Part shown: positions 1-11,706 of the stretch, one piece after another
How the letters are laid out: every line of letters begins with the position of its first letter
How positions within the stretch are numbered: position 1 is the stretch's first letter
Assembly: GCA_031284065.1 (NCBI GenBank)
Contig: JAITAP010000187.1
Location: 1 to 20,247, forward strand
Direction: 5' to 3'
Origin: Prevotellaceae bacterium
GTDB taxonomy: Bacteria > Bacteroidota > Bacteroidia > Bacteroidales > UBA932
DNA: 20,247 nt
Made by a program: the position numbers and the translations under genes
The notes under the pieces: generated by a model
The model's input: the letters and a program-made list of their open reading frames with translations, nothing else
Told to the model about the DNA's origin: nothing
Databases searched by the model: none

Positions 1-30
1 GAGGTGAGTAAGGGTGGCTTGCAGCTGCCC

Positions 31-260
31 TAAAGAATTTGTCCACAGATTACACGGATTACACGGATTTTTTTCGCTATAAGCAGTAAAGAATTTGTCC
101 ACAGATTACACGGATTACACGGATTTTTTTTCGCGACAATCCGTGTAATCCGTGTAATCTGTGGACAATATTATACGAGTTACATGGATTTTTTCGCTAC
201 AATCTGTGTAATCCGTGTAATCTGTGGACAATATTATACGAATTACATGGATTTTGTTTT
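31..260. repeat. Cluster of four short intergenic repeats, two in each orientation
   Basis: The core unit is 29 bases and begins GTCCACAG, followed by a 9-base motif (ATTACACGG) repeated in tandem. Direct copies lie at 41-69 and 97-125; inverted copies lie at 138-166 and 201-229, the last with one change. The two direct copies share the flank TAAAGAATTT and a T-rich tail ending in CGC. The two inverted copies belong to a duplicated block of about 63 bases that includes ATATTATACGA and TTACATGGATTTT. I recall that strings like this recur between genes in many Bacteroidetes genomes, but I cannot search here. Positions 1-297 contain no credible gene; the short plus-strand reading frame at 184-381 runs through the repeats and antisense to the next gene. 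Confidence 0.9.
97..166. repeat. Perfect inverted repeat, 29-bp arms, 12-base loop
   Basis: Arms 97-125 and 138-166 are exact reverse complements, separated by a T-rich loop at 126-137. Either strand would fold into a very stable hairpin if transcribed. It could act as a bidirectional terminator or as a barrier between the convergent or unknown gene to the left and the minus-strand gene that ends at 298. That role is inference; the structure is read directly. Confidence 0.9.
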
Positions 261-297
261 TTCAAATAAAACCACTATTTTTGTTGCCGTAAAAGGT

Positions 298-849
298 TTA
301 ATCAGACGGAAGAGCAGAAAGGCCTGCTGCCAACCCATTTGTGGGCGAAAGTATGAGGAATTGGCCGCCCTCGCGTTCTGATTGCCTTTTTAGTTGCTCA
401 AAACTTCTGCTTCTTATCTTGCGCCAGCCCACTACTTCTATCACATTTTTTGCCGGGTACGCATCAATAACTACAACCGCATTTTGTTTGTCGCCCGTTT
501 TAACGATCAGCCAATAATATTTCTTTGTTTGCGGCTGTGACTGCCCCACTAAATCAGGGTTGTAAAGAACATTCGCAAGTATGTTGCGGCTATCTTCCGG
601 TGTAAGCTCTGCGTGATGTTCTTTATTTTTTTCAAAAATGCCTTTCTTTATCACCACCGGCTTTGGCTGGCTACCAATGACTGCCAATACATTTTGAGGT
701 AGCGGCGGTAGCATTATATCTCGCGACGGCGAAAGAAAATCTCCATCACTTACGTCTTGCAGACCGACAAACTGTTGTACTTTACCATGCAATTCATTCT
801 TTCCCATACTACTTTTTTGCTTGCTTGGGCGAACATCATAATCATCCAC
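298..849 (-). CDS. Hypothetical protein, possible PBECR/MuF C-terminal-like nuclease domain
   Basis: I do not firmly recognise this 183-residue protein. There is no signal peptide or membrane segment. Residues 1-65 are polar and proline-rich, like a linker. Residues 70-180 look folded: HHAEL at 78-82, YNPDLV at 96-101, a basic KK-YYW patch at 109-113, a strand of small hydrophobics at 123-130, VVGWR at 139-143, and REGGQFLILS at 159-168. This order (H-x-EL, NPD, basic strand, W-R, S-P) recalls the phage barnase/EndoU/colicin/RelE-like (PBECR) domains found at the ends of MuF capsid and polymorphic toxin proteins; the match is from memory. The start used is GTG at 849, 13 bases after AAGGAGG on the minus strand; an ATG at 807 (residue 15) is the alternative. 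An in-frame TGA at 859-861 blocks any longer reading frame, so it is either complete or a toxin tail cut from a larger gene. It lies about 125 bases downstream of rpoC. Confidence 0.6.
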   Translation of the reverse strand: MDDYDVRPSKQKSSMGKNELHGKVQQFVGLQDVSDGDFLSPSRDIMLPPLPQNVLAVIGSQPKPVVIKKGIFEKNKEHHAELTPEDSRNILANVLYNPDLVGQSQPQTKKYYWLIVKTGDKQNAVVVIDAYPAKNVIEVVGWRKIRSRSFEQLKRQSEREGGQFLILSPTNGLAAGLSALPSD

Positions 850-906
850 GCGAATAATTCAGCCTCCTTAGTTCGATAATATTGGATAGAAACTCTTTCA
901 AATGAG

Positions 907-939
907 GAGTGGCACGGAGTACCTCACTCCATGCCACTC
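907..939 (-). terminator. Hairpin after rpoC, probable end of the cluster
   Basis: Arms 907-914 and 932-939 (GAGTGGCA/TGCCACTC) continue, after one C-A mismatch, into 916-920 and 926-930 (GGAGT/ACTCC), with a five-base loop. It starts about 35 bases past the rpoC stop. On the minus strand it is followed by CTCATTTGAAAG rather than a long T run, so it may be a weak intrinsic terminator or a 3'-end stabilising structure. Confidence 0.6.
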
Positions 940-974
940 GCTATATACAAAAAAATGTTGAAATGTACCGGCGC

Positions 975-5249
<4,275 letters not shown>

Positions 5250-5353
5250 AAATAACTATATGCTAATTTATTTTAGATTGCAAATTTACATAATTAACAA
5301 GTGATAATATGCAAATTTTGTAATTTTTGAAATTCTGAAAATTTAGAATTTCA
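5250..5353 (-). promoter_or_regulatory. rpoB-rpoC spacer with hairpin at 5328-5353
   Basis: The spacer is 104 bases and extremely AT-rich. Immediately after the rpoB stop codon a hairpin forms from arms 5328-5336 and 5345-5353 (TGAAATTCT/AGAATTTCA), extendable by three more pairs into the loop. Nearer rpoC the minus strand carries TAAATTTG, which fits a Bacteroidetes -7 box, but the nearest suitable TTG is 23 bases upstream, so a promoter is doubtful. An RNA processing or pausing site is the other reading. Confidence 0.45.
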
Positions 5354-8300
5354 TCACTTCAGCCCTATGTCCAGCCCCAATCCTCTGAGTTCGTGCAGCA
5401 GCACGTTGAGCGATTCGGGTAATCCGGGCGTAGGCATTGGGTCGCCTTTTACAATGGTTTCATACGTTTTGGCTCTGCCCACCACATCATCGGATTTTAC
5501 GGTAAGTATTTCCTGCAAAATGTTGGCAGCTCCATAAGATTCGAGCGCCCACACCTCCATTTCGCCGAAGCGCTGGCCGCCAAACTGCGCCTTACCGCCC
5601 AGCGGTTGCTGCGTGATAAGCGAGTAAGGCCCTATGGAGCGCGCGTGCATCTTGTCGTCCACCATGTGCCCCAGCTTAATCATGTAGATAACGCCTACGG
5701 TAGCCGGCTGGTCAAACTTTTCGCCGGTGCCGCCGTCGTGCAGGTATGTTTTGCCAAAGCGCGGGATGCCTGCCTTTTCGGTGTACTCGGTCAGGTGATC
5801 CAGCTGCGCTCCGTCAAAAATGGGCGTGGCAAATTTCACTCCCATTTGCTTGCCTGCCCAGCCCAATACGGTTTCGTATATCTGCCCAAGGTTCATACGC
5901 GAGGGCACGCCCAGCGGGTTGAGCACAATATCTACAATCGTACCGTCCTCAAGGAACGGCATATCTTCGTCGCGCACCACGCGGGCTACAATACCCTTGT
6001 TGCCGTGGCGGCCTGCCATCTTATCGCCCACCGTAATCTTACGCTTTTTGGCAATGTAAACCTTTGCCATTTGCACAATACCGCTGGGCAGCTCATCGCC
6101 AATGGTCAGGTTGTACTTTTTGCGCTTTATGGTAGCGTCCAGCTCTTTGTACTTAATCATGTAGTTGTGTACGAGCTTGCGTATCAGGGTGTTTTTGTCC
6201 TTATCCGTAGTCCACTTGGTAGCGTTAATGTTGGTGTAATCCAAATCCATAAGCAACCGCTGCGTGAACTTAACGCCTTTGCCAACCATTTCTGCGCCAA
6301 AGTAATCCAGCACGCCTTGCGAAGCTTTTCCATTCACCAGCGTGAAGAGCTTATCTACCAGACAAGCTTTCAGCTCTAAGGCTTTTTCTTCCATTTCGTT
6401 GTCAAACTTCAGCATCAGCTGCTTTTCGTTTGCCTTTGTCTTCTTATCCTCTTTGATAACGCGCGAAAAGAGCTTTTTATCCACCACCGTGCCGTAGAGC
6501 GATGGCGAAGCTTTGAGCGAAGCGTCTTTCACGTCGCCGGCCTTGTCGCCAAAGATGGCGCGTAGCAGCTTTTCTTCGGGCGAGGGGTCGCTTTCTCCTT
6601 TCGGCGTAATTTTTCCGATGAGAATATCGCCGGGCACAACCGTAGCGCCGATACGGATAAGCCCGTTTTCGTCGAGGTTGCGCGTTGCGTCTTCGCTCAC
6701 GTTGGGAATATCGGAGGTCAGCTCTTCCATGCCTCGCTTGGTATCGCGCACCTCCATAATGTGCTCGTCAATGTGTATGGAGGTAAAAATATCTTCGCGC
6801 ACCAGCCTTTCCGAAAGCACTATGGCATCCTCAAAGTTGTAGCCTTTCCATGGCATGAAGGCCACCTTGAGGTTACGCCCCAGCGCCAGCTCTCCGCCCT
6901 GCGTGGAGTACCCCTCGGTCATCAGCTGCCCTTTGGCTACCCGCTGCCCCTTTACCACCACCGGACGCAAGTTGATACAAGTGTTTTGGTTCGTTTTCTG
7001 GTACTTTGTAATTTTATACACTACCAAATCGGGGTCAAAGGATACGAATTTTTCTTCTTCGGTGTAGTCGTACCTCACGTGAATTTCGCGAGCATCTACG
7101 TACTCCACTACGCCGTTACGCTCAGCCATTAGCTGCGTGCGGCTGTCGCGCACCACTTCGCCTTCAAGCCCCGTGCCCACAATGGGCGCTTCGGGGCGAA
7201 TGAGCGGAACTGCCTGCCGCATCATGTTGGCCCCCATGAGGGCGCGGTTGGCGTCGTCATTCTCAAGGAACGGGATAAGCGAAGCCGCAATAGAGGCAAT
7301 TTGGTTAGGCGCTACGTCCATCAGCTCTATTTTATCCGGCTCTATTACCGGATAGTCGGCCTCCAGACGGCATTTTATGCGGGTATCCTGAAATTTTCCC
7401 TTGCTATCAATGGCAGAGTTTGCCTGCGCAATAGTTTTATTTTCTTCATCCTCTGCGCTCATGTAAACCACCTCGCCGTTGGCAAGGTTCACCGTACCGT
7501 TAGCCACCTTGCGGTAGGGCGTTTCTATGAAGCCGAGCTTGTTAATTCGGGCGTAAACGCATAGCGACGATATTAGCCCGATGTTGGGGCCTTCGGGGGT
7601 TTCAATGGGGCACAAGCGTCCGTAGTGCGTATAGTGCACGTCGCGCACCTCAAAGCCTGCGCGCTCGCGGCTCAACCCGCCGGGTCCCAGCGCCGACAAA
7701 CGACGCTTGTGCGTAACCTCCGTAAGCAGGTTGGTTTGGTCCATGAACTGCGAAAGCTGGTTGGTGCCAAAAAACGAGTTGATAACCGACGACAGCGTTT
7801 TTGCGTTGATAAGGTCAATGGGCGTAAACACTTCATTATCGCGCACGTTCATACGCTCGCGAATAGTCCGCGACATGCGCGCCAACCCCACGCTGAACTG
7901 GTTGGCGAGCTGTTCGCCTACCGTGCGCACGCGCCGGTTGCTCAGGTGGTCAATATCGTCCACATCTGCTTTGGAGTTGATGAGCTGGATGAGGTGCCGG
8001 ATAATGGCAATCATGTCATCCTTTGTCAGCACACGGGTATCGGTCGGAATGTTCAGGCTGAGCTTGGTGTTGATACGGTAGCGCCCCACATCGCCCAAGT
8101 CGTAGCGCTTGTCGGAAAAAAAGAGCTTGTCGATAACATCCCGCGCCGTAGCCTCGTCGGGCGGTTCGGAGTTGCGCAGCTGGCGGTAAATATACACCAC
8201 TGCTTCTTTTTCCGAGTTGCAGGGGTCTTTTTGCATCGTATTCAAAATGATGGAATACTCCGTAGCGTTTTGGCCTTCCTTGTGGAGCAAAATAGACTTG

Positions 8301-9172
8301 GCGTCCGACTCAAGAATATGGTCTATATGTTCTTTTTCAAGCACCACCTCGCGGTCAATCACCACCTCGTTGCGCTCAATGGAAACCACCTCGCCCGTAT
8401 CTTCGTCCACAAAATCCTCAATCCACGACTTGAGCACACGCGCGGCCAAGCGGCGGCCAATGTACTTGCTCAGCGTTGCTTTGGAGACCTTCACCTCGTC
8501 GGCCAGCCCGAATATTTCCAGAATATCCTTGTCCGATTCGTAGCCTATTGCGCGCAGCAGCGTAGTTACGGGCAGCTTCTTTTTACGGTCAATGTAGGCG
8601 TACATTACGTTGTTGATGTCGGTGGCGAACTCAATCCACGAGCCTTTGAAAGGGATAATCCTCGCCGAGTAAAGCTTGGTACCGTTAGCGTGCGTGCTTT
8701 GACCAAAAAATACGCCCGGCGAGCGGTGGAGCTGCGATACCACCACGCGCTCCGCGCCGTTGATAACGAACGTGCCGCGCGGCGTCATGTAGGGCACGGT
8801 GCCCAAGTAAACGTCTTGTATTACGGTATCGAAATCTTCATGCTCGGGGTCGGTGCAGTAAAGCCGGAGCTTGGCCTTGAGCGGAACGCTGTAAGTAAGC
8901 CCGCGCTCCAGACACTCGTCAATGCTGTAGCGTGGAGGGTCAACAAAGTAGTCGACGAACTCCAGCACAAAGTTGTTGCGGGTATCGGTAATGGGAAAAT
9001 TTTCTTGAAAGACCTTGAACAGCCCTTCGTTTTTTCGGTTTTCAGGAGTTGTTTCAAGCTGAAAAAAATCTTGAAACGATTTCAGCTGCACCTCCAAAAA
9101 ATCGGGATGTTCAAATTTATTTTTGATGGTGGCAAAGCTGATGCGCTCGTTAGCATTAGTTTGTGAGAGCAT
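5354..9172 (-). CDS. rpoB: DNA-directed RNA polymerase subunit beta
   Basis: This is the beta subunit of RNA polymerase, which forms the catalytic cleft with beta' and is the target of rifampicin. It is 1272 residues, near the Bacteroides length and shorter than E. coli (1342) because lineage-specific inserts differ. The rifampicin pocket lies at about 468-500; key contacts equivalent to E. coli Q513, D516, H526, R529 and S531 are present as Q475, D478, H488, R491 and S493, predicting a sensitive enzyme. The E. coli P520 equivalent is L482. RPV-KGQRV lies near 736-745, YNFEDA at 778-783, and the conserved GDKMAGRHGNKG at 1049-1060, with K1043 and K1051 matching the active-site lysines K1065 and K1073 of E. 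coli. The C-terminal clamp-binding end is intact. Translation starts at ATG 9172. The gene sits 118 bases after rplL and 104 bases before rpoC. Confidence 0.99.
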   Translation of the reverse strand: MLSQTNANERISFATIKNKFEHPDFLEVQLKSFQDFFQLETTPENRKNEGLFKVFQENFPITDTRNNFVLEFVDYFVDPPRYSIDECLERGLTYSVPLKAKLRLYCTDPEHEDFDTVIQDVYLGTVPYMTPRGTFVINGAERVVVSQLHRSPGVFFGQSTHANGTKLYSARIIPFKGSWIEFATDINNVMYAYIDRKKKLPVTTLLRAIGYESDKDILEIFGLADEVKVSKATLSKYIGRRLAARVLKSWIEDFVDEDTGEVVSIERNEVVIDREVVLEKEHIDHILESDAKSILLHKEGQNATEYSIILNTMQKDPCNSEKEAVVYIYRQLRNSEPPDEATARDVIDKLFFSDKRYDLGDVGRYRINTKLSLNIPTDTRVLTKDDMIAIIRHLIQLINSKADVDDIDHLSNRRVRTVGEQLANQFSVGLARMSRTIRERMNVRDNEVFTPIDLINAKTLSSVINSFFGTNQLSQFMDQTNLLTEVTHKRRLSALGPGGLSRERAGFEVRDVHYTHYGRLCPIETPEGPNIGLISSLCVYARINKLGFIETPYRKVANGTVNLANGEVVYMSAEDEENKTIAQANSAIDSKGKFQDTRIKCRLEADYPVIEPDKIELMDVAPNQIASIAASLIPFLENDDANRALMGANMMRQAVPLIRPEAPIVGTGLEGEVVRDSRTQLMAERNGVVEYVDAREIHVRYDYTEEEKFVSFDPDLVVYKITKYQKTNQNTCINLRPVVVKGQRVAKGQLMTEGYSTQGGELALGRNLKVAFMPWKGYNFEDAIVLSERLVREDIFTSIHIDEHIMEVRDTKRGMEELTSDIPNVSEDATRNLDENGLIRIGATVVPGDILIGKITPKGESDPSPEEKLLRAIFGDKAGDVKDASLKASPSLYGTVVDKKLFSRVIKEDKKTKANEKQLMLKFDNEMEEKALELKACLVDKLFTLVNGKASQGVLDYFGAEMVGKGVKFTQRLLMDLDYTNINATKWTTDKDKNTLIRKLVHNYMIKYKELDATIKRKKYNLTIGDELPSGIVQMAKVYIAKKRKITVGDKMAGRHGNKGIVARVVRDEDMPFLEDGTIVDIVLNPLGVPSRMNLGQIYETVLGWAGKQMGVKFATPIFDGAQLDHLTEYTEKAGIPRFGKTYLHDGGTGEKFDQPATVGVIYMIKLGHMVDDKMHARSIGPYSLITQQPLGGKAQFGGQRFGEMEVWALESYGAANILQEILTVKSDDVVGRAKTYETIVKGDPMPTPGLPESLNVLLHELRGLGLDIGLK

Positions 9173-9233
9173 GTCTGTATTTTTTGTAAGATAAGTTGAA
9201 CGCTAAAAACTACTCATGTAAACAGCAATAGGC

Positions 9234-9261
9234 TTAGAGCTTCATATAATTGAAGCTCTAA
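9234..9261 (-). promoter_or_regulatory. Perfect 11-bp hairpin in the rplL-rpoB spacer
   Basis: Arms TTAGAGCTTCA (9234-9244) and TGAAGCTCTAA (9251-9261) are perfect complements around a six-base loop. It begins about 30 bases after the rplL stop and lies about 60 bases before rpoB. No T run follows on the minus strand, so full intrinsic termination is unlikely. E. coli carries an attenuator and an RNase III site in this same spacer, which lowers rpoBC relative to rplL; a similar job is inferred here from position. Confidence 0.6.
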
Positions 9262-9290
9262 ACCTAACTATCTGATGGTGAACGAAGCCG

Positions 9291-9668
9291 TTATTTCACT
9301 TCTATTTCCGCACCTACTTCTTCAAGCTGCTTCTTTATAGCTTCGGCGTCGGCCTTTGAAATTTTTTCCTTCACAGCTTTCGGAGCAGCGTCAACCAAAT
9401 CTTTCGCTTCCTTCAGCCCCAAAGAGGTAATTTCTTTTACCGCTTTCACCACCTGTAGCTTGTTGCCGCCGGCGCTCTTGAGGATTACGTCAAATTCAGT
9501 TTGTTCTGCGGCAGCGTCGGCAGCGCCGGCGGCGGCAGGAGCTGCTATTGCCACAGCTGCGGCGGCAGGCTCAATGCCATATTCGTCTTTCAAAACCTTT
9601 GCGAGGTCGCTTACTTCTTTTACGGTAAGGTTTACCAATTCTTCAGCTAATTTTTTTACGTCAGCCAT
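9291..9668 (-). CDS. rplL: 50S ribosomal protein L7/L12
   Basis: This is the multi-copy stalk protein that binds L10 and recruits EF-Tu, EF-G and other GTPase factors to the ribosome. At 125 residues it is of family length. The N-terminal dimerisation helices cover about 1-32, the flexible alanine-rich hinge about 33-57, and the C-terminal factor-binding domain 58-125. The latter includes the conserved KI-VIKAVKEIT-LGLKEAK-LV pattern, seen here as LQVVKAVKEITSLGLKEAKDLV at about 71-92, which continues to a lysine-rich end. It lies 106 bases downstream of rplJ. The start is ATG 9668. It is highly alanine-rich and acidic, as expected. Confidence 0.98.
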   Translation of the reverse strand: MADVKKLAEELVNLTVKEVSDLAKVLKDEYGIEPAAAAVAIAAPAAAGAADAAAEQTEFDVILKSAGGNKLQVVKAVKEITSLGLKEAKDLVDAAPKAVKEKISKADAEAIKKQLEEVGAEIEVK

Positions 9669-9774
9669 TTTTTTATATTTTTTTGAGTGTTAGTTTTACT
9701 AAAAAAATTGCCCCCCTATTTACAATGTATGCCGGGCGACTTTGGCGTGTTACTTTTTTCGACAATACAGAGCG

Positions 9775-10296
9775 CTATGCTGCGCGCGATTCGAGCGTCT
9801 TTACAAGTCCGGATAGCGTATGACCGCTCGATTGTAGCGCAGATATAACATTTCTGACAGGCGATTGCAGCAAGGCTGCAATGTCGGCAATGAGCTCCGT
9901 GCGGCTCTTGACATTCACCAGCTCATCCAGCATTTGGTCGCCCACGTAGAGCGATTCTTGCACGTAAGCGGCTTTGAGCACAGGCTTGTCGCCGGTAGCG
10001 CGAAATTCTTTGATTAGCTTCGCCGGAACGCTTGCCTCTTCGGTAAACATTACGGACGTGGAGCCGGTTAGCACGTTGAAAATATCAACTTCCGCAAAGC
10101 TGATTTTCTCCAGCGCCTTTTTCAGCAAAGTATTTTTTACTACCACCAACTTTATCCGTTTTTCAAAGCACTTTCTCCTTAGCGCGGTCGTTTTCTCGGC
10201 GTTCAGCGTCGAAATGTCCGTAAGGTAAAAGTGGGGCGTCTCCCTGAGCTGCTCGGCCAACCTATCAATAATAACGATTTTTTCTTCTTTTTTCAT
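9775..10296 (-). CDS. rplJ: 50S ribosomal protein L10
   Basis: L10 is the base of the ribosomal stalk: its N-terminal domain binds 23S rRNA and L11, and its C-terminal helix carries the L7/L12 dimers. The protein is 173 residues. The N-terminal KKEEKIVIIDRLAEQLRE and the VVKNTLLKKAL region at about 52-62 are typical of the rRNA-binding domain, and the last 30 residues form the helical L12-docking tail. The start ATG at 10296 is only 15 bases after the rplA stop. That leaves no room for the long L10-binding leader found in E. coli, so autogenous control, if present, must use another site. Confidence 0.98.
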   Translation of the reverse strand: MKKEEKIVIIDRLAEQLRETPHFYLTDISTLNAEKTTALRRKCFEKRIKLVVVKNTLLKKALEKISFAEVDIFNVLTGSTSVMFTEEASVPAKLIKEFRATGDKPVLKAAYVQESLYVGDQMLDELVNVKSRTELIADIAALLQSPVRNVISALQSSGHTLSGLVKTLESRAA

Positions 10297-10311
10297 AACT
10301 AAATTTTGCTA

Positions 10312-11013
10312 TTACGATTTAAGGTCTTCAACCGATTTGGGGTCAATGGCCAAGCCGGGACTCATGGTAGATGAAATGGTGATGCCTTTGAGGTAAGTTC
10401 CCTTAGCTGTCGAAGGTTTGAGCTTCACAATGGTGTGAATAAGCTCTTTTGCGTTTTCGGCTATTTTTTCGGCCTCAAACGAAACCTTTCCAATAGCGGC
10501 ATGAATAATACCGGTTTTATCAACCTTAAAGTCAATTTTTCCGGCTTTTACTTCTTGCACAGCCTTGCCCACCTCCATGGTTACCGTACCGGTTTTAGGA
10601 TTAGGCATCAGGCCTCGCGGCCCGAGTATTTTACCTAATGCGCCGATTTTAGCCATTACGCTGGGCATGGTAATTATCACGTCAACATCTGTCCACCCAC
10701 CTTTGATTTTTTCGATATAGTCGTCCAATCCAACGTGGTCTGCGCCGGCGGCTTTCGCTTCGGCTTCCTTGTCGGGCGTGCACAGCGCCAGCACGCGCAC
10801 GTTTTTACCCGTGCCGTGCGGCAGCGCTACCACGCCGCGAACCATCTGGTTGGATTTTTTGGGGTCTACGCCCAAGCGCACAGCAATATCAACCGACGCA
10901 TCAAACTTTGTGAAGGAAACATCCTTCAGCTGGCTTGCGGCTTCGGCGAGCTTGTACTGCTTACCCGGTTCAACCTTTGCTAAAACAACCTTTCTATTTT
11001 TTGTAGGCTTCAT
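10312..11013 (-). CDS. rplA: 50S ribosomal protein L1
   Basis: L1 forms the mobile stalk at the E site of the large subunit and, in many bacteria, represses its own mRNA. It is 233 residues, the usual bacterial length. Recognisable parts are the TKFDASVDIAVRLGVDPKKSNQMVRG segment in the first third, the central domain with GPRGLMPNPKTGT at about 131-143, and the C-terminal PSTAKGTYLKGITISSTMSPG near 202-222 that returns to the rRNA-binding domain. The start is ATG 11013, 24 bases after the rplK stop, consistent with the usual rplK-rplA couple. The pairing with the hairpin upstream of rplK (see that entry) makes L1 feedback possible but unproven. Confidence 0.98.
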   Translation of the reverse strand: MKPTKNRKVVLAKVEPGKQYKLAEAASQLKDVSFTKFDASVDIAVRLGVDPKKSNQMVRGVVALPHGTGKNVRVLALCTPDKEAEAKAAGADHVGLDDYIEKIKGGWTDVDVIITMPSVMAKIGALGKILGPRGLMPNPKTGTVTMEVGKAVQEVKAGKIDFKVDKTGIIHAAIGKVSFEAEKIAENAKELIHTIVKLKPSTAKGTYLKGITISSTMSPGLAIDPKSVEDLKS

Positions 11014-11037
11014 TTCTCAAAAGAAATTTTTTTTGAT

Positions 11038-11490
11038 TTACACATTAGCAGGAAATTCGCCCTTCACCTCAATGCCCATGCTCCGCGCCGTACCCGCAAC
11101 CATGCTCATAGCCGACTTTACCGTGAAAGCGTTCAGGTCTGGCATTTTGCTCTCGGCAATTGCCTGTACTTGCTCCCACGTAACGTTGGCTACTTTTTTA
11201 CGGTTGGGTTCGGCAGAGCCACCTTTTTTAAGGTCTAACTTGGTCACTTCCTTGAGCTGAATAGCCACGGGGGGTTGCTTGACAATAAAGTCAAACGACT
11301 TGTCCTTATAAACAGTAATAACCACCGGGAGCACCTTACCGGCGCGATCCTGCGTTCTGGCATTGAACTGCTTACAAAACTCCATGATGTTCACGCCCTT
11401 AGAACCCAATGCGGGACCTACGGGAGGCGAAGGGTTGGCTGCCCCACCTTTAATCTGTAGCTTAATAAAACCCGCTACTTCTTTTGCCAT
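11038..11490 (-). CDS. rplK: 50S ribosomal protein L11
   Basis: L11 sits at the base of the factor-binding stalk with L10 and 23S rRNA helices 43-44, and is needed for RelA stringent signalling. It is 150 residues. The N-terminal domain holds the proline-rich GAANPSPPVGPALGSKGVNI at about 16-35, the part that contacts thiostrepton in other bacteria. The C-terminal rRNA-binding domain includes SGSA-P-R/KKVANVTWEQV near 91-107 and GTARSMGIEVKG near 133-144. The start is ATG 11490. It is the first gene after a 216-base leader that separates it from nusG, the longest non-coding gap inside the protein-coding part of the cluster. Confidence 0.98.
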   Translation of the reverse strand: MAKEVAGFIKLQIKGGAANPSPPVGPALGSKGVNIMEFCKQFNARTQDRAGKVLPVVITVYKDKSFDFIVKQPPVAIQLKEVTKLDLKKGGSAEPNRKKVANVTWEQVQAIAESKMPDLNAFTVKSAMSMVAGTARSMGIEVKGEFPANV

Positions 11491-11706
11491 TTTTTATCCA
11501 TTTTTAAAGTTTTGTTTGTGTCCCGCGCCCCTGTTGGAAGCTGAGGCAAACGGGCTATTTCAAATGTGCGTAACATTCTGTTGATTATGCTGTCTGCGTT
11601 TCGGGTTTCAACGTTAACCCAAACGCCGATAAAACTTTTCCTCTGCGCTACTCTTTTTTTCAGCTCAGAGGTTTAAATCCGCTTTTCCGAATTAAGAAAT
11701 ACACGC
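11491..11706 (-). promoter_or_regulatory. rplK leader with hairpin at 11596-11626
   Basis: The nusG-rplK spacer carries a stem of 11 pairs: GCGTTT at 11596-11601 with AAACGC at 11621-11626, and GGGTT at 11603-11607 with AACCC at 11616-11620, leaving one bulged base and an eight-base loop. A second, shorter pair lies at 11640-11645 and 11666-11671 (CCTCTG/CAGAGG), nearer nusG. No TAnnTTTG box with a correctly placed TTG was found. In E. coli the L11 leader is where L1 represses rplKA; that role here is inferred only from position and structure. Confidence 0.4.

Noticed and set aside
41..229. Possible CRISPR array
   Set aside because: Copies occur in both orientations, spacers are not unique or of uniform length, and no cas gene is present.
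7625..9166. 513-codon plus-strand reading frame antisense to rpoB
   Set aside because: It is a shadow of the biased codon use of rpoB; the translation is rich in His, Val and Arg with no recognisable domain.
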